From contig CM069447.1 in assembly GCA_035610835.1 (NCBI GenBank), forward strand, positions 43,931,893-43,995,892: DNA of 64,000 bases. The letters run 5' to 3'. The notes under the pieces were generated by a model. That model did not search any database. It saw only the letters and a list, made by a program, of their open reading frames with translations, and was not told where the DNA came from. Both the position numbers and the translations under genes were made by a program. How positions within the stretch are numbered: the stretch's first letter is position 1; each line of letters opens with the position of its first letter. This DNA comes from Ophiura sarsii. Taxonomy: Eukaryota > Echinodermata > Ophiuroidea > Amphilepidida > Ophiuridae. Of the stretch, positions 11,373 to 23,300 are shown in pieces.

Positions 11373-11854
11373 GGGGGCACAGCACTAAATAAACCGCCCA
11401 TTGGATTACAAGTAAATTAGGGCTAAAAGAGTCGCTATTTTGGGCCCTTAGTAACCATTTTTGGAATGTCTCGAATGCTTTATTCTAATAAACAAACATT
11501 CAAATTTCATAAAACCGTCAAGAAGTGTTACACCTTCCAATTAGATTTTACGATACGATCATTTAAACAGCGCCACCCCTATTTTCAGCCCGGACGCTCG
11601 CCTTCTAACCGCCTCTGATCACGTGTGTTCGTCCACGTGATAAATTTTCAATACAATCGAAAATCAATATTTTGCAATATCCTGATCAAAGTACAAAGTA
11701 CAAGTACAAGATCATCTTTCATTTTAATTATGAAATGCTACCCTAACGCCAAACTGATTCCCATAGGACCCCATTAATCACAAAATCGTTTTTTGTTTTT
11801 GCCGGAACTTACTACCATTACACAAAACGAGGAGTGATTTAGTGCTGTGCGCCC
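11373..11854. mobile_element. Non-autonomous DNA transposon, TIR GGGGGCACAGCACTAAAT
   Basis: The left end GGGGGCACAGCACTAAATAA is matched in inverse by the right end ATTTAGTGCTGTGCGCCC. TTGA lies immediately outside both ends (11369-11372 and 11855-11858) and would be a 4-bp target duplication. Length is 482 bp, with no transposase frame. Confidence 0.7.
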
Positions 11855-12160
11855 TTGATATGGGTTGGTCTGGCACACGGCCAATGACTTTCAACCAGTG
11901 TCATAATGTTATGGGTTCACCAATGGGGTTGTGTTTGGTATCAAATTAATTTCCCAAATCTCGTCTATCAAAATATGGTTAAATTCATACCATATGATTT
12001 ATTCTATGAGATATGACTCTTCAAAAACGTGCATAGACTTTTGGGACACCCTGTATAATTATATTGCGCGCTTTTCCCCGTAAATCTGGTCCAGAATCTC
12101 TTGCGTGCTTTTATATGTGAAAGGGATGACTACCGATTCTTGACAATTAAAAAACGGAGT

Positions 12161-12265
12161 CGTAAGGTTAAATAGGTTGTTACAAAAGTTACCCGACCTT
12201 TGAATTTAGGCACCCGGCCATGCCTGCAAAATTTCGATCTTCGCAATCTAGCAGTTCGGTATGGT
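12161..12265. repeat. Copy of the transporter 3'-UTR segment
   Basis: This ~100-bp segment is a close direct repeat of 14028-14128, the 3' UTR next to the transporter stop codon. Shared phrases include TTAAATAGGTTGT, CACCCGGCCATGCCTGCA and AATCTAGCAGTTCGGTATGG. It ends at the flank of the foldback element at 12271. Confidence 0.85.
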
Positions 12266-12270
12266 GAGAG

Positions 12271-13563
12271 CAACCTGGTCTCCTTGTTAAACTGCATATA
12301 TATGCAGTTTACAATTCGTCTTAATCTGCAGATATAGTGCAGTTCAAGAACCCGATGCGATTTATTCCGTTAGCGCCCTCAACGGAATAAATCGAAATAA
12401 CACCGACAATGACAGTATACGTACAAATATAAAATACGTACAGTATACGTATTTTAGATATGACACCTTGGAAATCATATTGATACATTATTGTATGCCA
12501 AAACTCTCAGGGGGTTGGTGGTCGGGGAGGTAAAAACAAGGATGGCTCAATCTAAAACTATAAACTATAAATATTGGATATCCTACAATCTTAAACTATA
12601 AATATTGGATATCCTACAATCTTAAACTATAAATATTGGATATCCTACATTCTTAAACAATAAATATAGGATATCCTACATTCTTAAACAATAAATATAG
12701 GATATCCAATATTCAATCTAAAACTATAAATTGGATATCCTACAATCTTAAACTATAAATATTGGATATCCTACAATCTTAAACTATAAATATTGGATAT
12801 CCTACAATCTTAAACTATAAATATTGGATATCCTACATTCTTAAACAATAAATATAGGATATCCTACATTCTTAAACAATAAATATAGGATATCCAATAT
12901 TCAATCTAAAACTATAAATTGGATATCCTACAATCTTAAACTATAAATATTGGATATTGGATACATATAGGATATCCAATATTCAATCTAAAACTATAAA
13001 TTGGATATCCTACAATCTTAAACTATAAATATTGGATATCCTACATTCTTAAACAATAAATATAGGATATCCAATATTCAATCTAAAACTATAAATTGGA
13101 TATCCTACAATCTTAAACTATAAATATTGGATATCCTACAATCTTAAACTATAAATATTGGATATCCTACATTCTTAAACAATAAATATAGGATATCCAA
13201 TATTCAATCTAAAACTATAAATTGGATATCCTACAATCTTAAACTATAAATATTGGATATTGGATACATATAGGATATCCAATATTCAATCTAAAACTAT
13301 AAATTGGATATCCTACAATCTTAAACTATAAATATTGGATATCCTACATTCTTAAACAATAAATATAGGATATCCAACATTCTTAAACTACTTTGTCAGT
13401 ATTATTTCGATTTATTCCGTTGAGGGCGCTAACGGAATAAATCGCATCGGGTTCTTGAACTGCACTATATCTGCAGTTTAAGACGAATTGTAAACTGCAT
13501 ATATCAGTTTAAGACGAATTGTAAACTGCATATATAGTGCAGTTTAACAAGGAGACCAGGTTG
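12271..13563. mobile_element. Foldback transposon carrying a minisatellite
   Basis: Long inverted arms start CAACCTGGTCTCCTTGTTAA and end with its complement at 13563. The arms are about 130 bp on the left and about 165 bp on the right, the right having an extra 36-bp internal duplication. GTGAGAG flanks both ends (12264-12270 and 13564-13570) as a 7-bp target duplication. Each arm contains its own hairpin (TTATTCCGTT...AACGGAATAA) and the left arm has a palindrome AACTGCATATATATGCAGTT. The core is minisatellite, with no protein frame. Confidence 0.88.
12548..13392. repeat. ~30-bp minisatellite with GGATATCC core
   Basis: About 28 monomers of roughly 28-36 bp alternate between ACTATAAATATTGGATATCC and ACAATAAATATAGGATATCC forms. 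Blocks are separated by a variant beginning ATTCAATCTAAAACTATAAA at about 12711, 12898, 12983, 13077, 13202 and 13286, so the array has a higher-order arrangement. It fills the foldback element between its arms. Confidence 0.9.
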
Positions 13564-13659
13564 GTGAGAGTATGGTGATATTATGTTTCGCCCCCGTACC
13601 ATCAACTGACAGGCACCGCCGATTTACGTTTTGTTGAACACTGCACGCTAACGTCTAAT

Positions 13660-14015
13660 ATCAGCCTACATGCCCATTTATCTTCTGGGTCCAAATGGGG
13701 GTAAAGGCATTGCGAAAGATACAGATATATTGATGGGTGGAAAATTGGCCCGAAAATAGGTATAGAGAAAGTCAAATTTTCGAAGTCCGGCAGGCACATC
13801 CATGTACGATTTTGGCGAAAGTACCACCCCTCCTATCAGGAAATTGTGCCTAAACGATTTACCCAAATGTGTGCCTAAACGATTTACCCAAATGTCTATC
13901 TAGTCTGTTTGGGCAAAACATAATTGGAAGTCACTCTATAGAACATACATGTATAAGCAAAGTGTATGACTTTTTATTTATTTGTTGAGCACTTTATATC
14001 ATTTATGGACATTTG
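13660..14015. mobile_element. Degenerate copy of the 35471-36124 foldback family
   Basis: The right part (TTACCCAAATGTCTATCTAG, GTCTGTTTGGGCAAAA, CAAAGTGTATGACTTT, TTGTTGAGCACTTTATA) matches the right arm of the palindromic element at 35877-36124. The left part is heavily diverged. A 28-bp phrase is tandemly doubled at about 13847-13892. It lies directly downstream of the transporter gene. Confidence 0.65.
13973..13982 (-). promoter_or_regulatory. Candidate poly(A) signal of the transporter gene
   Basis: On the minus strand the sequence reads AATAAATAAA, two overlapping canonical hexamers, about 150 bases beyond the transporter stop codon. It lies inside the degenerate foldback-element copy. 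Assignment is by position only. Confidence 0.5.
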
Positions 14016-14027
14016 TCTTCGTCCAAT

Positions 14028-14128
14028 CGTAAAGTTAAATAGGTTGTAACAACAGTTATCCGACCTTCTTAGGCACCCGGCCATGCCTGCAGAATTTCAA
14101 TCTTCGCAATCTAGCAGTTCGGTATGGT
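14028..14128. repeat. Second copy of the 12161-12265 direct repeat (transporter 3' UTR)
   Basis: Begins just inside the transporter 3' UTR and its similarity to 12161-12265 runs to the stop codon, with about 85-90% identity judged by eye. Confidence 0.85.
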
Positions 14129-14312
14129 CAAAGTTTGTCTTCGTCCAATCCTTCTGTTTGCGTTTGGTAAGAAACTGCGTTATGTCGATTTCTTTTCATT
14201 TGTCGCCGTTCAAGGTAATAATCACAACATGTGAATATAGATGCACACACAAGAGCGGTTCCTGATATCATGAATGACGGCATGTAAGATGTGGTGACAT
14301 CATACAGGTAAC
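14128..14312 (-). CDS. Transporter exon 4 (TM12 and C-terminal tail)
   Basis: Acceptor TCTGACTTTCAG, then GYLYDVTTSYMPSFMISGTA, a hydrophobic helix, CDYYLERRQMKRN and a stop at 14128-14130. The YDVTTSY turn matches the (Y/F)DxTxxY motif that precedes TM12 in SLC16 members. 60 codons plus stop. Confidence 0.88.
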
Positions 14313-17300
14313 CTGAAAGTCAGAAAACAGACATTTCAAGGGCAAGAAAAACAAACAGAACGGCGAAACTGTTGAACACAATGCACATGATGCATGAAAT
14401 TCCAAAATGTCATAATATATTTCAAAAAATGTCAAAATTATTGAATTTCATTACCATATTTGGAATCACAATGAGAAATGCATTGAAACAAACATGCCTA
14501 GTAATGGTTCAGTATGCCTAACATGCCTAATATTATCGTCTCGTAATATATTGTGCATATCGGCCGAAAATCAGCCGAAAACCATTCAAATTGCCTGCTG
14601 TCATCCAAAACACACCCAGTTGATATAAGAATAAAGTGCTAATCTGCACGTCTGAAGGGTAGACATTGCGTTCGCAAGTTAAAGCGAGGAGGAGATCGCT
14701 CACACACACCAAAATTCGAGGAGATTTTTTCAAAAACCGGCAATTCGAGAAGCTCATCAATTTGCCTGACCATATGGGGGGTAATACCTCGTTTTTCTGT
14801 GTATTTTGGGACAATTCGAGGAGTTTTCGAAATGTTCGTGTACCAAGTAATTTCACACAAACTTCTCGTTTTCCTGTAGAAACTCCTCGTTATGTAGGCA
14901 TAGAAGGTACAATTCACACACTGCGCACACACCGCGTTACACAGCTCCTCGATTGGCATGTTGGGTCAGTATATTTGTGTGTGTGGGGGGTGGGGGGGGG
15001 GGGGGGGTGGGGGGGGTGTTCGATTTCGTTTAAAAGGCTAAGAGTATACTCCGAAACGCACGAACGCATGTGTCAGAGCGTGAATGAGTTGGAGCGTTTG
15101 TGGAGTATACTCAGCCTTTAAGGCACACGACGTGATTGCGTTTTATTTTAAACCTTTTTATGCAACTTTCTTAACGCGCGACCTGACGCCTGGTGCATCT
15201 CATGTTGAATGACGCATCTTCCGCGTTACCGAATTATGTTACAGCGAACGCATTGTGCAACGCGGTAAAGTTGACCTATTGCGTCTGCGTTAACACGTAC
15301 AACACAATTGTGGATTTTGGATTTAGAGGCTACATGTAGTAGAACCTGTTAAGTCTGATTCGGCGGTACCATGTTGTACGATGTAGGCGTTATACGTGAA
15401 TCGATGAGGATTCCTATTTACCGGGTGCACAATCATGAGACGCCAGTTTCGATAGGCGAGGATTGAACGGCGGTTCGTGATCGAGGTAATAGGGAGCTTT
15501 CGATTTGGGCGACGGACGCTTCTACGCCCGACGGTAAGATGACACCTCGAGTCATGTGCGCATGCGTCGACTAAGCAATCCGTCGGTCGTACAATTTCTG
15601 GGACCTGTCTTCAGCTTTCGATTTGCTCGACAGACGCTTTTACGACGGTAAACAAAACGTTGCCGTCGTCACCACGACGGTTGTTAGTCCCTTTACGCGT
15701 TGTAGCATTTAGAGGACCAACGGATGACAAAACTGACGCATGTGCGCATGACTTAAAGTGTCATTCAACCGTCCTAGATACATCCGTCGTGCAAATCGAA
15801 AGCTCCCTAAGACAGGTCGAGGACAGGTCCCAGAAATTGGACGACCGACTGATTGCTAAGTCGACGCATGCGCACATGACTCGAGGTGTCATCTTACCGT
15901 CGTAGAAGCGTCCGTCGTCCAAATCGAAAGCTCCCTATTGTATTGCTAGACGCCCCGTAACTGAACTGATAGTTTAGGAGGGTTGATTATAAATCAATCT
16001 GGTTGGTTTGTGTGTGTGGAAAGGGTTGTTGGGGGTTATGTGGTTTCAGACGGTACCGAGGGTTAATGAAGTAATGCCATTTGAGAGGTAGGGGTTAATA
16101 AAGTAGCCACGGTAAATGGTCTTGGAGGGTTATGATTATAAATCAACCTGGTATATGTGGGGGTTGTAGGGGGTATATGTGGTTTTAGAGGTAAAGTAAG
16201 TGGCATAACCATCTAGCGGGGACCCGAGCGTAGCGAGGGTACGCCGCTAGTGCTCATATCAAATCAAAAGAGTAGTTCACGGTTTATTCCGTAACGGGGC
16301 GTCTAGCAAGATATAGCCGTGATCGATAGATAATTGAACAGCTTATACTTTGAATTGAACTAACCTGAGAGGAGGATCCCAATTGATACTCCGAGTCCAC
16401 AAAACGTTAGAAACCACGCAAAACCACCAGACGTCATTTGGATTCCAACTGCATCTTTCATTATGATGAAGACAAGAGAGTTTGCAATTCCACTGTTGAC
16501 ACCAAACACTACTGATAATGTTGCAAGTACCTGATATGTATTACTAATTGGAAAGAAAAACAATACTATCCCACACACAAACCAACATATTGCACTTAGA
16601 TGACTCGGTATAATAATTCGTCTGTCGATTAGCCAACCATGACACACTCTGCCTACGAGGCTGCCGATCCCAAAGATTGATAACAAAAATGAGGCGTTAG
16701 TCTTGCTGATACCAACGTCTACGGCGTAGGGAACTATATAAATCTTGGCTGTGGTATTTCCCATACCAATCCAAAATCCATTCAACGCTGCAAAGATGAA
16801 ACGTCCATTGTTGAAACGCCATAATTCGATATGGAAATACCTTGTAAAGTCCTTCAAAATACCACACCGCTTCTCTGGACTAGCTTCCTGTCTCCTGTTA
16901 GTGTTATCCTCTTCCGTACGATTTGTTTCTAACGACGATGATTTAAGAAGTGACGCACAGACAATGGCGTTGGCCATTATGGCCGAAATAATGACTGTTG
17001 CCCCACGCCATCCATAGGTATCAATAAGAAGCTGAAATAGAGGTGCCAAGCAAACAGTTCCAATAGCGTTTCCGCTACAACATACGCCGTTTGCGAATCC
17101 TAGCCGTTTATCGAAGTAGAAAACGCAGAAAACATGGGATATCTGTGTACATATTCCGATACCAGTTGCTGAAAATATAATAATAAATTATACAGTTACA
17201 GTTTTTGAATTAATAACAATGTTACAAAATATAAACTAATTATATGCTTATCATTCCTGGAACAAAAGCGCTTTAATCCACCGTCGCTTTAATCCACTAT

Positions 17301-20300
17301 AACTATAACTATAACTTCGGGGCTATTGCAGTAGACTCGAGAGAGCTGGCAACATGATGTAGTTTAACCTGTTGATAATTAAACAACATCAATGACTGTG
17401 CACGTCCTTATAAAAACCCTTTAAAAGGGAAGTGCTACCGGCCGCTAGGACAAAGGAAACACTTATAGCGTTGGGAGAATTATGTTGTTGTCCATGCATA
17501 TTATTGTCATGCTAATTGGAGTTTCAGAGATTGTCATGAGAATAGTGGTAGGCATAGTCAAGCCAGTATACTATAGAAGCAATATTTTAGCTTAAGGAGC
17601 TTTAATTTCATGTTGGCCAGTTGCTTGTGTGTGGTTATTTAGGCATCAGTGAATACACCCCAGATCCAGCATCTTTGCAAATCTCAAAAGGAGTATACAT
17701 GAGCGTTTCATTTTACCCCATAGACTTACACAGTAAAGTAGGCCACACTGCCAAGTTCTGCACACATGTCATGATGATGGTGCACAACTTTACTCATAAA
17801 GGGCGCCCTCTACGATCAATAATGTGAACAACCCTATTCATGGTCAGGGTGTTATGGGAAAGAAATGTCCCGTTCTTTATTCTTAATACATCACACTTCA
17901 TCTAAACTCCGTCATTTAACTTTAACTCAAAGAAGATTTCTTGTTTTGTAATAGTCCAGCATGATTAGCACCACTACGGTGCCAACAGAAATGTCCCCCC
18001 AAAACAAACAGTGAGAAACATGTGTTAACACTTTCCACGCGGCAGGCAGCTGCAGACGACATTCCAACATTTCACAAAATGTTTAAAAAATTTCAAATTT
18101 ATTGAATTTCATTACCATATTTGGAATCACCATGAGAAATGCATTAAAAATAAGTACAAACATGCCTAGTATTCGGTCAGTAATCCTTGAGATAGACTTT
18201 GAAAGTCAGGAAAGGTTTCTGAAAAATCTGTTTTGTGTATGGTAAAACTAATAGCCGCGTGGAAAGTGTTAAAGAAATTAACAGCTGAAGATAGTTTGAC
18301 TTCCACCATGCTTCCAACTTCATATTATTACATGGTACAGTGTGTTATTCAAAATAAATGGTCTTTTAGAAAAACAAGAGAGGACTTAATTTATGTCACA
18401 TCAATTCGTCGCTGTTCTGACATACCGGCTCATCACGAAAAACAGCGTTTTGAGAAAATCGTGTTTGAAAAATTGCAAATTTTTTAAAGACTTGTTAAGA
18501 GCATTTATATCAAATGTCTCTATCATTTTCAAAGAACACTAATATATATACCGTATACTTATGTTTGTTATGAGCATGTTACAACAACAATTGCAATTAT
18601 TAATTAGGAGTAATTATGTCATCAAGTCATGTGCCGGTATGTCAGAAAGAAGAAAAAACTTCATATTCGTCCTACAGTGATATGCCAGTGATATGCCGGT
18701 ATGTCAGAACTGCAGTTACACGGTGGTCTACGGCACAATATTGTGATGTGCCGGTATGTCAGAATACAAAATAAGGTTTTCATGCCGGTATTATGTTAAA
18801 ACCCTGGCATATCACACTAATTAGTGCGGTATCTCATTAATTAATTAATTACCTTTTAGTCTCAATTTTTTTGGAGAATAAAGAGTTTCATTTGTAGATC
18901 ATAAAATGCAACTTAACTCATTTTGCCCAAAATGGCACATGTGCCGGTATGTCAGAACAGCGACGAATTGTACTACTTGCAGCAGGATTTGTCTTCATTG
19001 CAATGTAATGTCAATGGGAACCATTGGACACTGGCAACAGAAACCAGTGGTCATATGATGAAAGTGAAGCACACTGGTGTTGCTCAAGAACTATTCTTTG
19101 ACTTTAATTGATGATTCAATTTGCAATTTTGGTTTCCTTTATTTTGATACACCTTGTAAGCTTCAACTGTAAACATCTAAACAATTTACAGTCATTAATA
19201 TTACTTCATTCATCTTACCACATAAGGCGATTGTTAAATAGATATGCCACAAATGCCCTGCAAATGACGAAGCCAAAAGGAACACTGACATTATTCCTGC
19301 GCCGGCAATACCGACTTTACGAAATGTCAGGCGATTCGCAAGTGCAGCTGAAAATGGCGCTGAAAAAAACCCACAACGAAACGATTACAATTGTAATTCA
19401 GTACAATACATGCTTGTCCTGTTCAAAGTTTAATGAATAGCGATAATCCAAAATTGTGTTTCAGAAAAACTATTAAATTTAATTAATTTTCAATAATGCT
19501 ACTATTCTCATAGCAAAATCATCACAGCGCTTTCAATGTAAATTGTTGTTGTTGATTTTTTTTTTTTTTTAAACTATGGAATTAAAACTAATAATTTAAG
19601 ACTTTCAACTTATTTAATTGTTACCAATTACTGGGATTAGGATGAGTATTTTAAATATTTTAAAACTGATATTTCGTCCAATTACTTCGGAGGACTTCGT
19701 CTAAATGGTTTAGATTCCACTTTAGTAGAAACTTCGTTTCAAATGTAGGAGTGTCTCTTTAGCTAGCGGTGTTGATGCAAACAGTAGATCTCATAATATC
19801 ACCCAATCAATGAAATGATCAGACCGAGTTAGTTAGCTCCATTTCTTATGTTTGTCTGGTGTACGTTTTTATCTGTGTGTTAGATTCTTTTAACCGAGAG
19901 GAAGGGTATTTAAACAAGCCAAGCTGTTTTCACACTTTCTATGCGGCCATTAGTTTTACCCAAAATAGATTTTTCAGAAACATTTCCAAACTTTCAACCT
20001 CCCCAACAAGTCTATCTCAAGAATAACTGTACCAATACAGGCGCGTGCCCAGGGGGGGGGGGGCCTTTGGGGGCTCAAGCCCCCGGGTCCCCAGAGGGTA
20101 AAAAAGGGGAGAGAGGGGAGGAGAGGAGAGAAGGAGGGGAGTGAGGAGAGGAGGAGGGGAGGGGAAGGGAGAGGAGGAAGGGAGAGGGAGGAGTTGGGGA
20201 GGAGAGGCCGGGAGCTTTTATTAGTGTCTCTCACTTTATCTCTACGTCTCTGAACCATGTGAGTGTTTTATAACGAAAGTAAATATTGATAGCAAGGAGA

Positions 20301-23300
20301 GTTTTAGGTCATCCAGGCAAGTTAAAACCAACAGCTTGGCCCTCTGAATCACCAGTGGCGTAACCCCTATTGGTAAAAGAGTAAAAATAAAAAGGAAGAT
20401 AAGGAGCCTAAGGGTAACGAGCATAGACAATGCAAGCGAGGAGTGCCCCCCCCCCCCCTCCATCATTGTCACGGTGGGGTAACAGTGGCGTATCCAGGGG
20501 GCCAGCAGGCCATGCCCCCCGCCCCCCCCCCCCCCCATTGAAAAAAGGGTAAAGACAAAGGAGGAAGAGAAGAAGGAAGAAGAGAAGGAGGAAGAGGATA
20601 AGAAGGAGGAAGAGAAGGAGGTAGGGGAAGGAGGAAGAGTAGGGACATATGCGGCGCAAATGAAGGGGGTGTTACAGGGTCACGTCCCCATAATTTTAAT
20701 GTGAGGGACGTTAAAAAAACGTTGAACTAGACCTTTTTAGTGTTAAAAATGCCAATTTTTTGCGCGCTCTGCACGTATTAGTTTCAGTGTTTCAATATTC
20801 AAGCTTAACAAAAGGGCTTCGGGAACGTTTTTTCTGGACCATTTTAGTTAAAAAACTGGAATTTTTGCTCGATAATTCGCGCTCACTTTTTCAACAGGTT
20901 TCAACATTATAATGGGTCTCAAAACACACCAAATATTCTAAATATTATGTTTGGACGTTAAAAACGTCATACTGGACCATTTAAGTGTTAGAAATGCCAA
21001 TTTTTGCACGATTTGCGCGTATTAATTTAAATATTTTATTATTTAAGCTTAACAAGGTGGCTTCAGGACAGTTTTCCCATGACCAATTTTAGTTCTTATC
21101 ATACTGGACCATTAGTGTTAGAAATGCAATCTGGACCATTTTAGTTAGTAAACTAGACATTGTTACGCGTTTCGAGCGAATTGGTTTCATTTTTTTTATT
21201 CAAGCTTCAACAAAACCAGTTTTTGCGCAAATTATTTTCAATGTTTTATTATTCAAGATTAACAAGATTGCGTCAGGAACGTTTTCAGGACCATTTCAGT
21301 GTAAAAATAACAAATTTGTGCGCGCTACGCGCGAAATAGTTGGAATGTTTTATTATTTAAGCTTAACAAGATGGTTTCAGGAACGTTTTGTTAACCTTCC
21401 TTTTTACAATAGCCATTTTTTTGAAATATTTTGTTATTCAATTTGAACAAGACCCGCGTATTAGACGCGCGTAATAATATACACTTTGTGCACGCTGCGC
21501 GCGCATTAGTTTCACTGTTTATTTATTATTCAAGCTTAACAAGATGGCTTCAAGAACGTTTTTCTAAACCTTTATTTTTACAATAGCAATTTTTTGCGCG
21601 CTCCGCGCCTATTATTTTTATACTAGGCCTACTTTGTTATTCAATTGGAACAAGATGGCTTCTGAAACGTTTTCTGGAACTTTTTAGTGTTAAAATAGAC
21701 ATTCTTGGCGTGCTACGCGTAAATTAGTTTCACTGTTTAATTATCAGTCAAGCTTACCAACAAGGCTTCAGGAACGGTTTATTAAACCTTTCTTTTTACA
21801 ATAGCCAACACCGTGTTGTTTGCTGTTTGCATTCAAATTTTGAATGATATTGATAATAAGCCAATATTTATTGGAAATGAATTTAAGGCTTTTCAATAAA
21901 ATATTGGTCAAAATTACACACCAAATCACACCAAATGGGTTCGAAAATTCAAAACAAACGAAAAGTTCCAAGGGGGGCACATCCCCCCTCAGACTCCCCC
22001 TGTCCGCGTTACCGCGAATAGCGGTGCGAACCAATGAAATTTATTTTTAAGCCCCCCGGGTAAACAAATCCTGCGCACGCCTTAACCCTTCTAACCATTT
22101 CCCGTGGCTACCTCATTAACTCTTATAACCGGACCCTATCCTAAAACATTTCCCATGGTCTGCCCCCTACACACACCCAAACCAGGTTGATTTGTAATCA
22201 CAACCTCCCTATAAACCATTTCCCGTGGCTACTTCATTAACCCTCGGTCCCTTAGATTGTTTGGCATGCCAACTTATTAAAGTAAGAAATCAGGTTGCTT
22301 CATTAACCCCCGCAAAACGCTACTTCCATTATAACTCTAGTCTAGGCCTATCATATCCTAAACCATATTCAAGCTTAACAAGATGGCTTCAAGAACGTTT
22401 TTCTAAACCTTTATTTTTACAATAGCAAATTTGTGCGCGCTTCGCGCCTATTATTTGTATACTACTTTGTTATTCAATTGGAACAAGATGGCTTCTGAAA
22501 CGTTTTCTGGAACTTTTTAGTGTTAAAATAGACATTTTTGGCGCGCTACGCGCAAATTAGTTTCACTGTTTAATTATCAGTCAAGCTTAATACCAACATG
22601 ACTTCAGGAACGGTTTGTTAAACCTTTCTTTTTACAATAGCCAATATTTTCGCGCTACGCGCAAATCCTTTTTAATTTAATCGCAATTTTAAACCCTTAC
22701 GCCGTGTTGTTTCTTTTTCAAAGTTGAAGGGAAAAAAATCCAATTTTGAATAATATTGATAATAAGCCAATATTGATTGGAAATGAAGTTAAGGCTTTTC
22801 AACAAAATATTGGTCAAAATTACACACCAAATCGCACCAAATGGGTTTGATAATTCAAAACAAACAAAAAATTCAAAGGGGGCACATCCCGGCCCCTCAG
22901 ACACCCCTGGCCGCGTTACCGCGAATAGCGGTGCGAGCCAATGAAATTTGTTAAGCCCCCCGGGTAAAAAATCCTGCGCACGCCTATGCAATACTAGACA
23001 TGTTTGTACTTCTTTAAATGGATTTCAGCATTTCTCATGGTGATTCCAAATATAGTAATGACATTCAATAATTTTGACATTTCTAGAACATTTTGTGACA
23101 TTTTGGAATGTCGTCTGCAGACACGCTTGCCGCGTGGAAAATGTAAAAGTTTTTACACGCAATGTTACAGTACTGACCGCCCGGTGTAATAACTTAAGAT
23201 AGCTAGAGGGAGCATTTAACAACTCGATGTCAGGGACATATATTGGTAGTTAAAGTTAATCAACAATCTACCTGTTGCTAGATCGAGCATGGGTGTTGAA

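Larger units (their letters stand above)
20041..22986. mobile_element. ~2.9-kb composite element inserted in an M1 MITE
   Basis: Ends AGGCGCGTGCCCAGG and CCTGCGCACGCCT are imperfect inverted repeats. The target CAATAC (ACCAATAC / TGCAATAC) is repeated on both sides. Contents in order are GA-rich low-complexity DNA with G/C tracts (20055-20660), a degenerate ~120-bp tandem array (20700-21800), a first end copy to 22081, a 284-bp foreign segment, and a second end copy at 22366-22986. No transposase frame is seen. Resemblance to hAT-type ends is inference. Confidence 0.75.

Noticed and set aside
12548..13392. CRISPR-like regular repeats
   Set aside because: Monomers are contiguous with no unique spacers, lie inside a eukaryotic transposon and vary in length; this is a minisatellite.
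14666..15121. 151-codon open frame on the plus strand
   Set aside because: It runs through a long G tract and a hairpin, with no domain or splice context, and overlaps a dispersed repeat.
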